From assembly GCF_050313795.1 (NCBI RefSeq), contig NZ_JBNPMC010000007.1, positions 34,633 to 98,632 on the forward strand: DNA of 64,000 nt. Direction: 5' to 3'. The DNA is from CAMBRQ01 sp945870325 (GTDB lineage: Bacteria; Bacillota; Clostridia; Lachnospirales; Lachnospiraceae). Under the pieces are notes generated by a model. It was not told where the DNA came from, made no database searches, and worked only from the letters and a program-made list of their open reading frames with translations. The translations under genes were made by a program, and so were the position numbers. The stretch's first letter is position 1; every line of letters starts with the position of its first letter. Positions 17,304 to 26,593 of the stretch are shown piece after piece.

Positions 17304-18806
17304 ATGAATATGAAGTTGAAGACACGATTAATTATCGCTTTTCTAACGGTTATCTTAATTCCGATTCTTTTAACGGTTGCTATGGTATGCCTGTTGGGGC
17401 GCTATCAGATGAGTGCGATAGAGAAGACATATGAGATAACAGGTACGACGGTTGAGAGTTTGTCGAACCCGGTACAAGTACTGGCAAGGCTTACGGAGAA
17501 GTCATACCATGAACTTGATGAGATGGTAACTTATCATCCGGGGAATATGGACGATGCCACACAGTTGGAGGAGTTCAACCAGAAACTTATGAAGAAGAAG
17601 TCATACCTGCTGGTCAGAAAGGGAGACACGCTGATCTATGTAGGAACGACGATGGAAGAGGCAGAGCCGGTGATCACCCAACTGCCGAAACATGGGGACT
17701 CCGATCTGGAATCGGGGAATGGAGTATACCTGGGAGGCGATGCACAGGCATTGGTAAAACAGGTGGATTTTACGTATCCGGATGAAGAAGAAGGAAGTGC
17801 TTTTATTGTTACGAGTGTCAGCGACATGATTCCAGAGGTGGAGCAGTTTTATGTCGATATGCTGATTGGAATCGTGGTTGTGCTGATATTGACGGCGGCG
17901 GTGCTTATATTCTGGATCTACCGTGGGGTCATGCAGCCTTTGAGCAAGATGCAGGCTGCGGCTAACAATATTAAGGAGGGCAATCTGGATTTCGAACTGA
18001 AGCCGGAAGCGGACGATGAACTTGGAAGACTCTGCCAGGATCTGGAAGACATGCGGAGAAGGCTTAAGGATACTGCGGAAGAGAAGATCAAGTTCGACAG
18101 AGATAACAAAGAACTGATCAGTAATATTTCCCATGATCTGAAGACGCCGGTTACGACGATCAAGGGATATGCAGAAGGTATCATAGACGGAGTTGCAGAT
18201 ACGCCGGAGAAGATGGACCGCTATATTCGGACCATTTATAATAAAGCCAGTGAGATGGATACCCTGATTAATGAACTGACGTTATATACGAAGATTGATA
18301 CCAACAGGATTCCTTATAATTTCAGTACGTTGTCGGTGGACGCGTATTTTGAGGATTGTGCGGAAGATCTTTATATTGAACTGCAGTCACGGAATGTGGA
18401 ATTCGGGTATTATAACTATGTGGAGGCGGGCGTGAAGGTCATCGCTGATGCCGAGCAGATTAAGAGAGTGGTTCATAATATTGTGAATAATTCGCTGAAA
18501 TACATGGATAAGCCGCAAGGAAAGATTAATCTCAGGGTAAAAGACGTGGGCGATTTTGTCCAGGTTGAGTTGGAAGACAATGGAAAAGGAATTGCGGCAA
18601 AGGATCTGCCGAATATATTCGACCGTTTCTACCGGACGGATGCTTCACGCAACTCATCCAAGGGCGGAAGCGGCATCGGCTTATCGATTGTAAAGAAGAT
18701 TATAGAAGAACATGGCGGCAAGATATGGGCGACAAGCCGGGAAGATACGGGAACGACGATGTATTTTGTCCTAAGAAAATATCAGGAGGTACCGATATAT
18801 GAGTAA
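17304..18806 (+). CDS. Membrane sensor histidine kinase
   Basis: A 500-residue two-component sensor. It has a membrane segment at about residues 8-30, an extracellular domain of about 150 residues, a second segment near 188-208 and a HAMP linker. A HisKA dimerisation helix with phospho-acceptor near residue 276 (ISHDLKTPVTTIKGYAEG) follows, then an ATPase domain (NNSLKY N-box, DNGKGIAAKDL G1, GGSGIGLSIVKKI G2). The ATG at 17304 has TTAGGAGG. It overlaps the response regulator gene by eight bases. The stimulus is unknown; the potassium uptake genes downstream are separated by a terminator-like hairpin, so no direct link can be claimed. Confidence 0.92.
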   Translation: MNMKLKTRLIIAFLTVILIPILLTVAMVCLLGRYQMSAIEKTYEITGTTVESLSNPVQVLARLTEKSYHELDEMVTYHPGNMDDATQLEEFNQKLMKKKSYLLVRKGDTLIYVGTTMEEAEPVITQLPKHGDSDLESGNGVYLGGDAQALVKQVDFTYPDEEEGSAFIVTSVSDMIPEVEQFYVDMLIGIVVVLILTAAVLIFWIYRGVMQPLSKMQAAANNIKEGNLDFELKPEADDELGRLCQDLEDMRRRLKDTAEEKIKFDRDNKELISNISHDLKTPVTTIKGYAEGIIDGVADTPEKMDRYIRTIYNKASEMDTLINELTLYTKIDTNRIPYNFSTLSVDAYFEDCAEDLYIELQSRNVEFGYYNYVEAGVKVIADAEQIKRVVHNIVNNSLKYMDKPQGKINLRVKDVGDFVQVELEDNGKGIAAKDLPNIFDRFYRTDASRNSSKGGSGIGLSIVKKIIEEHGGKIWATSREDTGTTMYFVLRKYQEVPIYE

Positions 18807-19488
18807 GATATTGATTGTAGAAGATGAAGAGGCGATTGCTGATCTGGAGAGGGATTATCTGGAACTGAGCGGTTTTCAGGTAGAAGTGGCGAATGACGGA
18901 GCGACGGGACTTAAGAAAGCGTTGAATGAGGATTATGATATGTTCATCCTGGATCTGATGCTTCCGGGAATTGACGGCTTCGATATCTGCCGTCAGGTCA
19001 GAGATGTGAAGAATACGCCGATTATTATGGTATCTGCTAAGAAGGATGATATTGATAAGATCCGTGGTCTGGGACTGGGGGCAGATGATTATATGACGAA
19101 GCCATTCAGCCCAAGCGAGTTAGTTGCCCGTGTGAAGGCACACCTTGCAAGGTATGACCGTCTGACCGGAAGCGCGATGGAAGCGAACAAGGTAATTGAG
19201 ATTCGGGGACTTAAGATTGATACGACGGCAAGAAGAGTGTGGATTAATGGGCAGGAGAAGTCCTTTACCACGAAGGAATTCGATCTTCTTACCTTCCTTG
19301 CAAGCCATCCGAACCATGTGTATACGAAGGAGGAACTATTCCGTGAGATCTGGGATATGGAATCCATCGGAGATATTGCGACGGTGACGGTGCATATCAA
19401 GAAGATCCGTGAGAAAGTGGAGATGGATACTTCCAATCCGCAGTATATAGAGACAATTTGGGGAGTGGGATACCGTTTCAAAGTCTGA
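18799..19488 (+). CDS. OmpR/PhoB-family response regulator
   Basis: A 229-residue regulator. The receiver domain has acidic residues EDEE near 8-11, phospho-accepting Asp52 (ILDLMLPG), the conserved Ser/Thr (VSAKKD) and Lys (TKPFSP). It is followed by a winged-helix DNA-binding domain from about residue 130 (FTTKEFDLLTFLASHP, then TVTVHIKKIREKVE, ending in WGVGYRF). Start ATG follows CAGGAGG. Partner of the overlapping kinase gene. Targets are not visible. Confidence 0.94.
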   Translation: MSKILIVEDEEAIADLERDYLELSGFQVEVANDGATGLKKALNEDYDMFILDLMLPGIDGFDICRQVRDVKNTPIIMVSAKKDDIDKIRGLGLGADDYMTKPFSPSELVARVKAHLARYDRLTGSAMEANKVIEIRGLKIDTTARRVWINGQEKSFTTKEFDLLTFLASHPNHVYTKEELFREIWDMESIGDIATVTVHIKKIREKVEMDTSNPQYIETIWGVGYRFKV

Positions 19489-19517
19489 TGCGAATGATAA
19501 AATAATAGTATACCTGG

Positions 19518-19557
19518 GGATAGCAATTATGGGGGCATGGTTGCTATCCTTTGTATT
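19518..19557 (+). terminator. Probable terminator after the two-component operon
   Basis: GGATAGCAA (19518-19526) pairs with TTGCTATCC (19541-19549), followed by TTTGTATTT. The T tract is interrupted by G and A. Confidence 0.6.
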
Positions 19558-19644
19558 TCGAAGGAGTCCCTGGATGTTGACGAAGGGCATCCTTGTGAAT
19601 ATAATGATACTATTATTAGAAAATATAATTGGAAAGGCAGGCAA

Positions 19645-21024
19645 ATGATGCAGGTTAGAAAGAGTATCCGGTGGAATACGGTGAGAATATTGGCGATAGG
19701 GTTCCTGGGAGTGATCCTTCTTGGCGCTTGTCTGCTGTGGCTTCCTGTCTGCAATCAGAAACCGCTTGCTTTCATGGACGCGCTGTTCACTGCGACATCG
19801 GCAGTCTGCGTGACGGGACTTGTTACGATTGTGCCGGCGGCTCAATTTACGGTATTAGGTAAAATGATCCTTCTGCTGCTGATTCAGATTGGAGGTCTTG
19901 GAATCATTGCATGCATTACCATATTTTTCCTGATACTCAAGAAGAAGATTACATTAAAAGAACGGGTGGTATTGCATGAGACTTATAATACGGATAAGTT
20001 GGGCGGTATTGTCGGCATGGTGCGGAAGGTTATTCTTGGCACGTTCGTGGTGGAGGGGGCTGGCGCCATCGCTTATGCGTTTCAGTTCGTGCCGGAGTAT
20101 GGGTGGATTCGTGGAATCGGATACAGTATCTTCCATGCGATATCTGCGTTCTGTAATGCGGGGATTGATATCCTGGGCACAGATAGTCTTGCTGGATATG
20201 CGGGGAATCCGCTTATTAATATTACGACGATGCTGTTAATCGTTCTAAGTGGTATCGGATTCTCGGTCTGGTATGACGTGCTTGGGAATCTTCGGAGGGT
20301 TTACCGCCATGAATTGCCGAGAAAATGGTGGTTTACCAGGCTGCGGCTGCACTCTAAGATCGCCATTATTACGACGGCTGCATTACTTGTGACAGGAACA
20401 ATAGGAATCCTGCTGATGGAATATCATAACCCGGATACACTGGGAGGCATGCCGATAGGGCAGAAGATCATGGCATCATGCTTCCAGTCGGTGACAACCA
20501 GAACGGCAGGCTTCTTCTCCATACCGCAGGCATCCCTTCATACGGAGTCAAAACTGTTAAGCTGTCTTCTGATGTTCATCGGCGGATCGCCGGGAGGTAC
20601 GGCGGGCGGCGTGAAAACGACGACGATTGCGATGCTGCTGTTGATCTGTATTGCATTTGTCCGGGGCGGAGAAGATGTGGAATGCTTCGGAAGAAGAATA
20701 TCCTCTGCCAATATGCGCGCGGGCATCTCGGTTGTGATGGTTTCGTTTCTGGCGGCGTTGATGGGAACGATGGCGATCACGATGATCGAGCCGGACAGCG
20801 TGGCGCTGATGGATATTATATATGAAGTGACGTCGGCAATCGGTACGGTCGGACTGACTGCGAATCTGACGCCGGAACTTGAGCGGGCAAGCCAGGTGGT
20901 GATTATGATCCTGATGTACATGGGGCGTTTGGGACCGATTACCCTGATGCTGACATTTGCTGGAAATAGCAACCCCAGAGATAAGATTCGGCAGCTGCCG
21001 AAAGAAAGAATTATGATTGGATAA
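19645..21024 (+). CDS. trkH: TrkH/KtrB-family potassium uptake membrane subunit
   Basis: A protein of about 459 residues with four repeats of the membrane-pore-membrane unit. The selectivity regions are visible: TSAVCVTGLVT, AISAFCNAGIDI, SVTTRTAGFFS and SAIGTVGLTANL. It forms the potassium (or sodium-coupled potassium) pore of the Trk/Ktr system. The open frame begins at 19537, but ATG 19645 (or 19648) is preceded by AAAGGCAGG and begins the first basic and hydrophobic stretch. The regulatory TrkA-type subunit follows after 12 bases. Confidence 0.92.
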   Translation: MMQVRKSIRWNTVRILAIGFLGVILLGACLLWLPVCNQKPLAFMDALFTATSAVCVTGLVTIVPAAQFTVLGKMILLLLIQIGGLGIIACITIFFLILKKKITLKERVVLHETYNTDKLGGIVGMVRKVILGTFVVEGAGAIAYAFQFVPEYGWIRGIGYSIFHAISAFCNAGIDILGTDSLAGYAGNPLINITTMLLIVLSGIGFSVWYDVLGNLRRVYRHELPRKWWFTRLRLHSKIAIITTAALLVTGTIGILLMEYHNPDTLGGMPIGQKIMASCFQSVTTRTAGFFSIPQASLHTESKLLSCLLMFIGGSPGGTAGGVKTTTIAMLLLICIAFVRGGEDVECFGRRISSANMRAGISVVMVSFLAALMGTMAITMIEPDSVALMDIIYEVTSAIGTVGLTANLTPELERASQVVIMILMYMGRLGPITLMLTFAGNSNPRDKIRQLPKERIMIG

Positions 21025-21036
21025 TAGGAGATTGGT

Positions 21037-21678
21037 ATGAAGAAACAATATGCGGTACTTGGACTTGGCAGTTTTGGAGAGAGTGTGGCGGTAACGCTGC
21101 AGAGCATGGGATGCGAGGTTGTGGCGGTAGACAATCATATGGAGCGTGTTCAGGATATTGCTGACCGTGTGTCTTATGCAATGAAAGCAGATGTGGAAAA
21201 CCCGGATGTGATCAAGTCTCTTGGAATCAGGAATTTGGATGGAGTGGTTGTGGCAGTTGCGGATAATATGGAAGCAAGTGTCATGGCGACACTGGTTTCG
21301 AAGGAGATGGGGGTTCCATATGTGATGGCGAAAGCGAAGAATGACCTTCATGCTACGATACTTAAGAAGATTGGGGCGGATGCAGTGATATTTCCAGAGT
21401 ATGAGATGGGATGCCGGATTGCGAAGAATCTGATGTCAGCGAATTTTGCGGACTGGATCGCGCTGTCGCCGGATTATAGTATTATGGAGATCCAGGTGCC
21501 GAAAGCATGGGTTGGAAGATCGCTTCAGGAATTGGATGTGAGGCGTACCTTTGATGTGAATGTTGTTGGCTTGAAGGAAGGGGAGGCGGTTGAGGTGAAT
21601 CCTGATCCGGAGAAACCTCTGAAAGAGGGCGCTGTATTGATCCTGGTGGGCGCGAACACAGCATTGGAAAAACTGTAG
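21037..21678 (+). CDS. trkA: TrkA/KtrA-family potassium uptake regulatory subunit
   Basis: A 213-residue cytosolic protein. The Rossmann RCK-N domain contains LGLGSFGESVA near residues 8-18 and an acidic strand end (VVAVDNH), typical for nucleotide binding. An RCK-C domain follows from about residue 140. It gates the neighbouring membrane subunit in response to nucleotides; RCK-C domains of Firmicutes often bind cyclic di-AMP. Start ATG lies after GGAGATTGGT. Confidence 0.93.
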   Translation: MKKQYAVLGLGSFGESVAVTLQSMGCEVVAVDNHMERVQDIADRVSYAMKADVENPDVIKSLGIRNLDGVVVAVADNMEASVMATLVSKEMGVPYVMAKAKNDLHATILKKIGADAVIFPEYEMGCRIAKNLMSANFADWIALSPDYSIMEIQVPKAWVGRSLQELDVRRTFDVNVVGLKEGEAVEVNPDPEKPLKEGAVLILVGANTALEKL

Positions 21679-21761
21679 ATAGAAAATGATAGATAGAAAG
21701 ATTATAACGGGAAAACTGTGGGCTAAGAATTGCAGTAAGATGGAGAAGGGCAGGAAAGCAT

Positions 21762-22562
21762 ATGATAACGAGTACTTCAAACCAGAGGATTAAGCATCTG
21801 GTGAACTTGAAGAAAAAGCGAAAAGCAAGAGATGAAGAGAAGGTATTCCTGGTAGAAGGCATCCGCATGTTCCGGGAGGTGCCTGTTCGGAAGTTAAGGG
21901 AAGTATATGTGACGGAGACATTCTACCAGAGAGAAAAACAGGTGGTGGATCAAGTTCTGGCGGGCAGCCGTATCACCCCGGAGATCTTATCGGATACCGT
22001 GTTTTCATATGTGTCAGATACGAAGACCCCGCAGGGAATCTTGTGTGTTGTGGAGCAGATGGGATATACTCTCGATGAGGTGGCAGGGGGAGAATGCCCG
22101 CACATCATTGTGCTGGATCATCTGCAAGACCCGGGGAATCTTGGAACGATTCTTCGGACTGCGGAAGGTGCGGGCGTGACCGGAATTGTGATGGATCGGG
22201 AATGTGTGGACATCTATAATCCGAAGACGATTCGCTCTACTATGGGTTCGATCTATCGTATGCCATTCTATTATGCGGAAGATCTGAAAACGGCGGTCTG
22301 CGACCTTAAGAAAAGAGGAATCCGTACATATGCCGCCCATCTGGAAGGGAAGAGAGATTATGATGAGGAGAATTACTGCCTTCCATGTGCGTTTCTGATT
22401 GGTAATGAGGGAAATGGTCTGACGAAGGAGATCGCGGAACTGGCGGATACTTATATTAAGATTCCGATGGAAGGTCAGGTGGAATCTTTGAATGCGGCGA
22501 TTGCGGCCTCTGTATTGATGTTCGAGGTGGGACGGCAGAGGAGGCGTTCATATCTTAACTAG
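21762..22562 (+). CDS. SpoU/TrmH-family RNA 2'-O-methyltransferase
   Basis: A 266-residue enzyme. The N-terminal substrate-binding domain (NQRIKHLVNLKKKRKAR, then FLVEGIRMF) precedes the SPOUT knot domain. Its three motifs are visible: DHLQDPGNLGTILRTAEG, FLIGNEGNGL and IPMEGQVESLNAAIAASV. It methylates a ribose in rRNA or tRNA using SAM. Which nucleotide cannot be decided. It starts 83 bases after trkA with a GAAGGGCAGG ribosome site. Confidence 0.92.
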   Translation: MITSTSNQRIKHLVNLKKKRKARDEEKVFLVEGIRMFREVPVRKLREVYVTETFYQREKQVVDQVLAGSRITPEILSDTVFSYVSDTKTPQGILCVVEQMGYTLDEVAGGECPHIIVLDHLQDPGNLGTILRTAEGAGVTGIVMDRECVDIYNPKTIRSTMGSIYRMPFYYAEDLKTAVCDLKKRGIRTYAAHLEGKRDYDEENYCLPCAFLIGNEGNGLTKEIAELADTYIKIPMEGQVESLNAAIAASVLMFEVGRQRRRSYLN

Positions 22563-22625
22563 TGGACGCAGTTCTGAGAAGAAGCATATTCCACGAGGAA
22601 GGGACAACATTCCGGGTGTACTTGA

Positions 22626-22653
22626 TTGAGGAATTAAAGTATAGTATTATAAT
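22626..22653 (+). promoter_or_regulatory. Likely promoter for nfeD
   Basis: TTGAGG (22626-22631), 16-base spacer, TATAAT (22648-22653), about 50 bases before the start codon. Confidence 0.5.
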
Positions 22654-22704
22654 ACGAAGAAAAGGTATTTGCTTTTAGATACAGTGGAAAAGAGGCATAT
22701 GCAT

Positions 22705-23148
22705 ATGCAGACTATATACTGGCTATTGTTATTTATCATATTATTGATTATAGAGATTATAACGTTAGGGCTTACTACGATTTGGTTTGCCGGAGGGGCG
22801 TTGGCTGCGTTGGCGGCTGAACTGGTTGGATTCGGGACTGTGACTCAGGTGGTGGTGTTCCTAGTGGTGTCCATCGTGCTTCTGGTGATGACAAGACCGA
22901 TTGCGGTAAAGTATTTTAACCAGGAGAGACAGAAGACGAATGCCGAGAGTCTGATCGGACAGTGTGCGCTGGTACTGGAGGATATCGATACCTTTGAGGG
23001 AGCAGGAAGAGTCGAGATCAGCGGGCAGGAATGGGCTGCGAAGACGGACGAGCCTGACGGCAAGATACCGAAGAACACGGTTGTAGTGGTAAATGGAATC
23101 CAGGGAGTCAAATTAATCGTACGTCCTAAGGATGAAAGAGACAGGTAG
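22705..23148 (+). CDS. NfeD-like membrane protein
   Basis: A 147-residue protein with two to three N-terminal membrane segments (QTIYWLLLFIILLIIEIITLG and after) and a C-terminal OB-fold domain (LIGQCALVLEDI, GRVEISGQEWAAK, VVVNGIQGVKLIV). This is the short NfeD form. NfeD proteins work with flotillin-like partners in membrane microdomains; no flotillin gene is adjacent here. Of the two close ATG codons (22699 and 22705) the second has the better distance from AGAGG. Confidence 0.85.
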   Translation: MQTIYWLLLFIILLIIEIITLGLTTIWFAGGALAALAAELVGFGTVTQVVVFLVVSIVLLVMTRPIAVKYFNQERQKTNAESLIGQCALVLEDIDTFEGAGRVEISGQEWAAKTDEPDGKIPKNTVVVVNGIQGVKLIVRPKDERDR

Positions 23149-23170
23149 GATGCAGACAGCGTGAAAGGAT

Positions 23171-25273
23171 GTGTGGCTTATCGAACCCATCATTGACATG
23201 ACAAAAGAATATGGACTTGTATTCGATGGCGGCGGTGCAAGAGGCGCATATCAGATTGGCGCGTGGAAGGCGCTGATGGAGGCCGGTGTGAAGATCCGTG
23301 CAGTGGCTGGAACATCCGTGGGTGCGTTAAATGGCGCGCTTGTCTGCATGGGAGATGTGGAGAAGGCAGAGAAGATTTGGCGAGAGATGACATTTTCCAC
23401 TGTAATGGATGTGGATGATGAATGGATGGAGCGCCTGTTTGACGGAGAGACCACCATGCGTGAATTCCTAAGTGAGATATGGAAACGCTTGAAGGATGGC
23501 GGTGTGGATATTGCGCCGCTTCGGGAACTGATCCATGAGACTGTCGATGAGGGGGCAATCCGGGAATGCGGCAAGGAATTCTGTCTGCTTACATTCTCGT
23601 TATCGGAATTCAGAGAGTTGGATCTAAGTATAGAAGATATTCCTGAAGGACTCCTGGAAGATTTCCTGTTGGCAAGCGCTTATCTGATTGGATTCAAGAA
23701 TGAGCGGATTCATGGGAAGAAATATATTGACGGTGGTGTGGTGAACAACGTGCCGCTTAATTCCCTTGTTAGGCGAGGGTATGAAGACATTATAGAGGTA
23801 AGGATCTATGGACCGGGGCGTGAGCCGCGCGTGCGGATGCCTAAGGACGGTGTGAAATATGAGATCGCCCCAAAAGTGAAACTTGGCAGTATTATCGAAT
23901 TCTCTGGCAAACGGAGCCGGCAGAATCTGACGATCGGCTATTATGATGCGAAGCGGATGCTGTATGGCCTGGAGGGTATGATCTATTATCTCAGGCAGAC
24001 TCACGAGGAAGAGTATTATGAGAGGCTGCTGCAGGAACTAAGGGAGATCGAGAAAGCCGAGATTGCATTTGTGCTGAAATTGTCTCCGGGCTATAAAGAT
24101 AAGGACTTGTTTCTGGGAATGCTGGAGGCAACTGCCAAATTATTGCACATTCCGAAATATCAGATATACACAGTAGACCAATTATATGATATGGTATATA
24201 CAAAATATGCAGCATTAAACGACCAGATGAACCTTCCGAGGTTCGTGCACATACTAATAGGATTAAGAGAGGGATTGACGATGAACTTAAAAGGAAGAAA
24301 TTTTTTGACACTGAAGGATTATACTCCAGAGGAGATTACCTATCTGCTGGATCTTGCGGCAGACTTAAAAGAGAAGAAGAAGAACGGAGTGCTGGTTGAT
24401 AAATATAGAGGAATGAATGTTGCGCTGATCTTCGAGAAGACCAGTACCAGAACCCGCTGCTCTTTTGAAGTGGCTGCTCACGATATGGGGATGGGAACGA
24501 CTTATCTTGATCCGAGCGGATCTCAGATTGGCAAGAAAGAGAGTATCGAAGATACTGCACGAGTATTAGGAAGAATGTTTGACGGAATCGAATATCGCGG
24601 ATTCGGCCAGGAGATTGTAGAAGAACTTGCCAAATATGCAGGGGTTCCGGTATGGAATGGATTGACGAATGAATATCATCCGACCCAGATGCTGGCAGAC
24701 CTTCTGACGATTCGAGAGCATTTCGGATACCTGAAGGGAATCAAGATGGTATACATGGGAGATGCAAGATATAATATGGGCAATTCCTATATGATCGCAT
24801 GTGCGAAGATGGGAATGCACTTTGTTGCCTGTACATCCAAGGAATATTTCCCGGATGCAGAATTAGTGGCACTCTGTGAAGAGTATGCGAAAGAGAGCGG
24901 TGCAACCATTACCCTGACAGAGGATGTCAAAGAGGGTACGAAGGATGCGGACGTAATCTGTACAGATGTATGGGTATCCATGGGTGAGCCGGATGAAGTG
25001 TGGGAAGAGAGAATCCGTGTACTGTCTCCATATAAAGTGACATCAGAAATAATGGCGAATGCTAAGGATACGGCAATCTTCTTGCATTGTCTGCCATCTT
25101 TCCATGATCTGAAGACGAAGATTGGAAAAGAGATCCATGAGAGATTCGGCATTGAGGATATGGAAGTGACAGATGAGGTATTCGAGTCTGAACAGTCCAA
25201 GGTGTTCGATGAGGCTGAGAATCGTATGCATACGATCAAGGCTGTTATGGTAGCGACATTAGGTGAAAGATAG
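23171..25273 (+). CDS. Patatin-like phospholipase, reading frame continuous with ornithine carbamoyltransferase
   Basis: The frame runs 700 codons without a stop. Residues 1-330 are a patatin-like lipase: oxyanion loop GGGARGAYQIGAW near 20, nucleophile Ser49 in GTSVGAL, and the catalytic Asp in DGGVVNNVP near 188. Residues 371-700 are a full ornithine carbamoyltransferase. The linker of about 40 residues looks like translated intergenic DNA, and a ribosome site with ATG lies at 24281. The patatin gene has probably lost its own stop, so the product may be patatin alone extended into OTC, with OTC also made from its own start. The start of the patatin part (GTG 23171 or ATG 23198) is uncertain. 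Confidence 0.7.
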   Translation: MWLIEPIIDMTKEYGLVFDGGGARGAYQIGAWKALMEAGVKIRAVAGTSVGALNGALVCMGDVEKAEKIWREMTFSTVMDVDDEWMERLFDGETTMREFLSEIWKRLKDGGVDIAPLRELIHETVDEGAIRECGKEFCLLTFSLSEFRELDLSIEDIPEGLLEDFLLASAYLIGFKNERIHGKKYIDGGVVNNVPLNSLVRRGYEDIIEVRIYGPGREPRVRMPKDGVKYEIAPKVKLGSIIEFSGKRSRQNLTIGYYDAKRMLYGLEGMIYYLRQTHEEEYYERLLQELREIEKAEIAFVLKLSPGYKDKDLFLGMLEATAKLLHIPKYQIYTVDQLYDMVYTKYAALNDQMNLPRFVHILIGLREGLTMNLKGRNFLTLKDYTPEEITYLLDLAADLKEKKKNGVLVDKYRGMNVALIFEKTSTRTRCSFEVAAHDMGMGTTYLDPSGSQIGKKESIEDTARVLGRMFDGIEYRGFGQEIVEELAKYAGVPVWNGLTNEYHPTQMLADLLTIREHFGYLKGIKMVYMGDARYNMGNSYMIACAKMGMHFVACTSKEYFPDAELVALCEEYAKESGATITLTEDVKEGTKDADVICTDVWVSMGEPDEVWEERIRVLSPYKVTSEIMANAKDTAIFLHCLPSFHDLKTKIGKEIHERFGIEDMEVTDEVFESEQSKVFDEAENRMHTIKAVMVATLGER
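24281..25273 (+). CDS. argF: Ornithine carbamoyltransferase (internal start)
   Basis: The ATG at 24281 follows AGAGGG by seven bases and gives 330 residues, the usual length for the enzyme, beginning MNLKGRNFLTLKDYTPEE as is normal for the family. The carbamoyl-phosphate motif STRTRCSFE, the HPTQ motif, and the ornithine-side HCLPSFHD motif are intact. It makes citrulline from ornithine and carbamoyl phosphate (arginine synthesis, or reversed in the deiminase pathway). No other arginine gene is adjacent. It is in the same frame as the patatin-like gene with no stop between. Confidence 0.9.
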   Translation: MNLKGRNFLTLKDYTPEEITYLLDLAADLKEKKKNGVLVDKYRGMNVALIFEKTSTRTRCSFEVAAHDMGMGTTYLDPSGSQIGKKESIEDTARVLGRMFDGIEYRGFGQEIVEELAKYAGVPVWNGLTNEYHPTQMLADLLTIREHFGYLKGIKMVYMGDARYNMGNSYMIACAKMGMHFVACTSKEYFPDAELVALCEEYAKESGATITLTEDVKEGTKDADVICTDVWVSMGEPDEVWEERIRVLSPYKVTSEIMANAKDTAIFLHCLPSFHDLKTKIGKEIHERFGIEDMEVTDEVFESEQSKVFDEAENRMHTIKAVMVATLGER

Positions 25274-25280
25274 AGACGGT

Positions 25281-26261
25281 ATGAAATCTGAAATATTGCG
25301 TTTGTTAAAGGAAAATGATACTTACCTCTCCGGTCAGCAGATCTGTGATCATTTTCAGGTGTCACGGACGGCTGTATGGAAAGTGATTGAACAATTGAAA
25401 AAAGAAGGATATCAGATAGAGGCGGTACGCAACAAAGGGTACCGCCTTGTGGATAGTCCGGATGTTATGTCCAAGGCCGAGATAGAAAGCCTGATGAAGA
25501 CCCGGTGGGCGGGGAAGAAAGTGGTCTACTATGACGAGACTGATTCTACCAATAACCGCGCCAAAGATGCCGGGGAAAAAGGCGAAGAACATGGCACGTT
25601 ATTTGTGGCGGACCGCCAAGTGGCGGGCAAAGGAAGAAGAGGAAGATCCTGGGAATCCCCGGCGGGTACCAGTATCTATATGACCATCCTGCTGCATCCG
25701 GATATGCTGCCGTCCAAAGCGCCCAGGCTTACGCTTCTTATGGCACTTGCTGTGGCGGAAGGGATTCAGAAGGTGACCGGGCTTGAGTCGCAGATTAAGT
25801 GGCCGAATGATATCGTGATTCATGGCAGGAAAGTATGCGGCATCCTGACGGAGATGAGTGCGGAGATCGACTATATTAATTATGTAGTGATTGGCGTGGG
25901 AATCAATGTGAATCAGGAGACATTTCCGCAGGAGATACAGGAGCGGGCGGTTTCGCTTAAGGCAGAGTTGGGGACGAATATAAAACGTTCGGAATTGATT
26001 GCTGCTACGATGGAAAGTTTCGAAAAGTATTATGAGATCTTCCGAAAGACAGAGGATCTGTCAGGGGTTAGGGAACTATATAATTCTCTGCTTGTGAATA
26101 TCGATAAAGAGGTTAAGGTGTTAGAACCCGGACATGAGTATGAGGCTTACGCCCTTGGAATCAACGAGACGGGCGAACTGATTGTAAGGCTGCAGGACGG
26201 GCAGGAACAAGAAGTGTATGCAGGCGAAGTGTCTGTTAGAGGAGTATATGGATATGTATAA
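25281..26261 (+). CDS. birA: Bifunctional biotin ligase / biotin operon repressor
   Basis: A protein of about 326 residues. An N-terminal winged helix (YLSGQQICDHFQVSRTAVWK) is followed by the biotin ligase domain with the biotinyl-AMP loop GKGRRGRSWESP and KWPNDI, and a C-terminal SH3-like part. It attaches biotin to acceptor carboxylases and can repress biotin genes. GTG 25263, overlapping argF, is possible, but ATG 25281 gives the usual family start. Confidence 0.93.
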   Translation: MKSEILRLLKENDTYLSGQQICDHFQVSRTAVWKVIEQLKKEGYQIEAVRNKGYRLVDSPDVMSKAEIESLMKTRWAGKKVVYYDETDSTNNRAKDAGEKGEEHGTLFVADRQVAGKGRRGRSWESPAGTSIYMTILLHPDMLPSKAPRLTLLMALAVAEGIQKVTGLESQIKWPNDIVIHGRKVCGILTEMSAEIDYINYVVIGVGINVNQETFPQEIQERAVSLKAELGTNIKRSELIAATMESFEKYYEIFRKTEDLSGVRELYNSLLVNIDKEVKVLEPGHEYEAYALGINETGELIVRLQDGQEQEVYAGEVSVRGVYGYV

Positions 26262-26583
26262 TGGAAAAGTGGTACTTTGCGGTGCCAATTCTTACGAAGA
26301 GAAATATTACCTCAATCCGGATTTTGAACAGTTGCCGGAGGCGGTTAAGAATGAACTGAAGATTATGTGCGTGCTCTATGTACATGATGTGGGCGGCATT
26401 CTGACGCTGGTGTATGAAGAAGATGGGGAATTATGCTTCGAGGTGACATCCGATGAATGCGATCCGATGTTCGACGATATCGGAAGCCAGCTTAAGATTA
26501 AGCAGCTGCAGAGGGAGAAACAGGAACTTCTGGAGGCTTTGCAGATGTATTATAAAGTATTCTTCCTGGGGGAAGAAGTGTAG
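26254..26583 (+). CDS. Small conserved protein, DUF6145-like
   Basis: About 109 residues. It begins MYNGKVVLCGANSYEEKYYL and has an acidic beta-rich middle and a C-terminal coiled helix (IKQLQREKQELLEALQMYYK). It resembles a small cytosolic family of Lachnospiraceae, DUF6145 by my recollection, of unknown role. Of two nearby ATG codons, 26254 has the better distance from GAGGAG. It overlaps birA and lies just before coaX, a conserved-looking arrangement. Confidence 0.6.
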   Translation: MYNGKVVLCGANSYEEKYYLNPDFEQLPEAVKNELKIMCVLYVHDVGGILTLVYEEDGELCFEVTSDECDPMFDDIGSQLKIKQLQREKQELLEALQMYYKVFFLGEEV

Positions 26584-26593
26584 GAGGGACAAT

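Noticed and set aside
17180..17434. 84-codon ORF overlapping the histidine kinase start
   Set aside because: Shares most of its length with the kinase gene in another frame and has no ribosome site.
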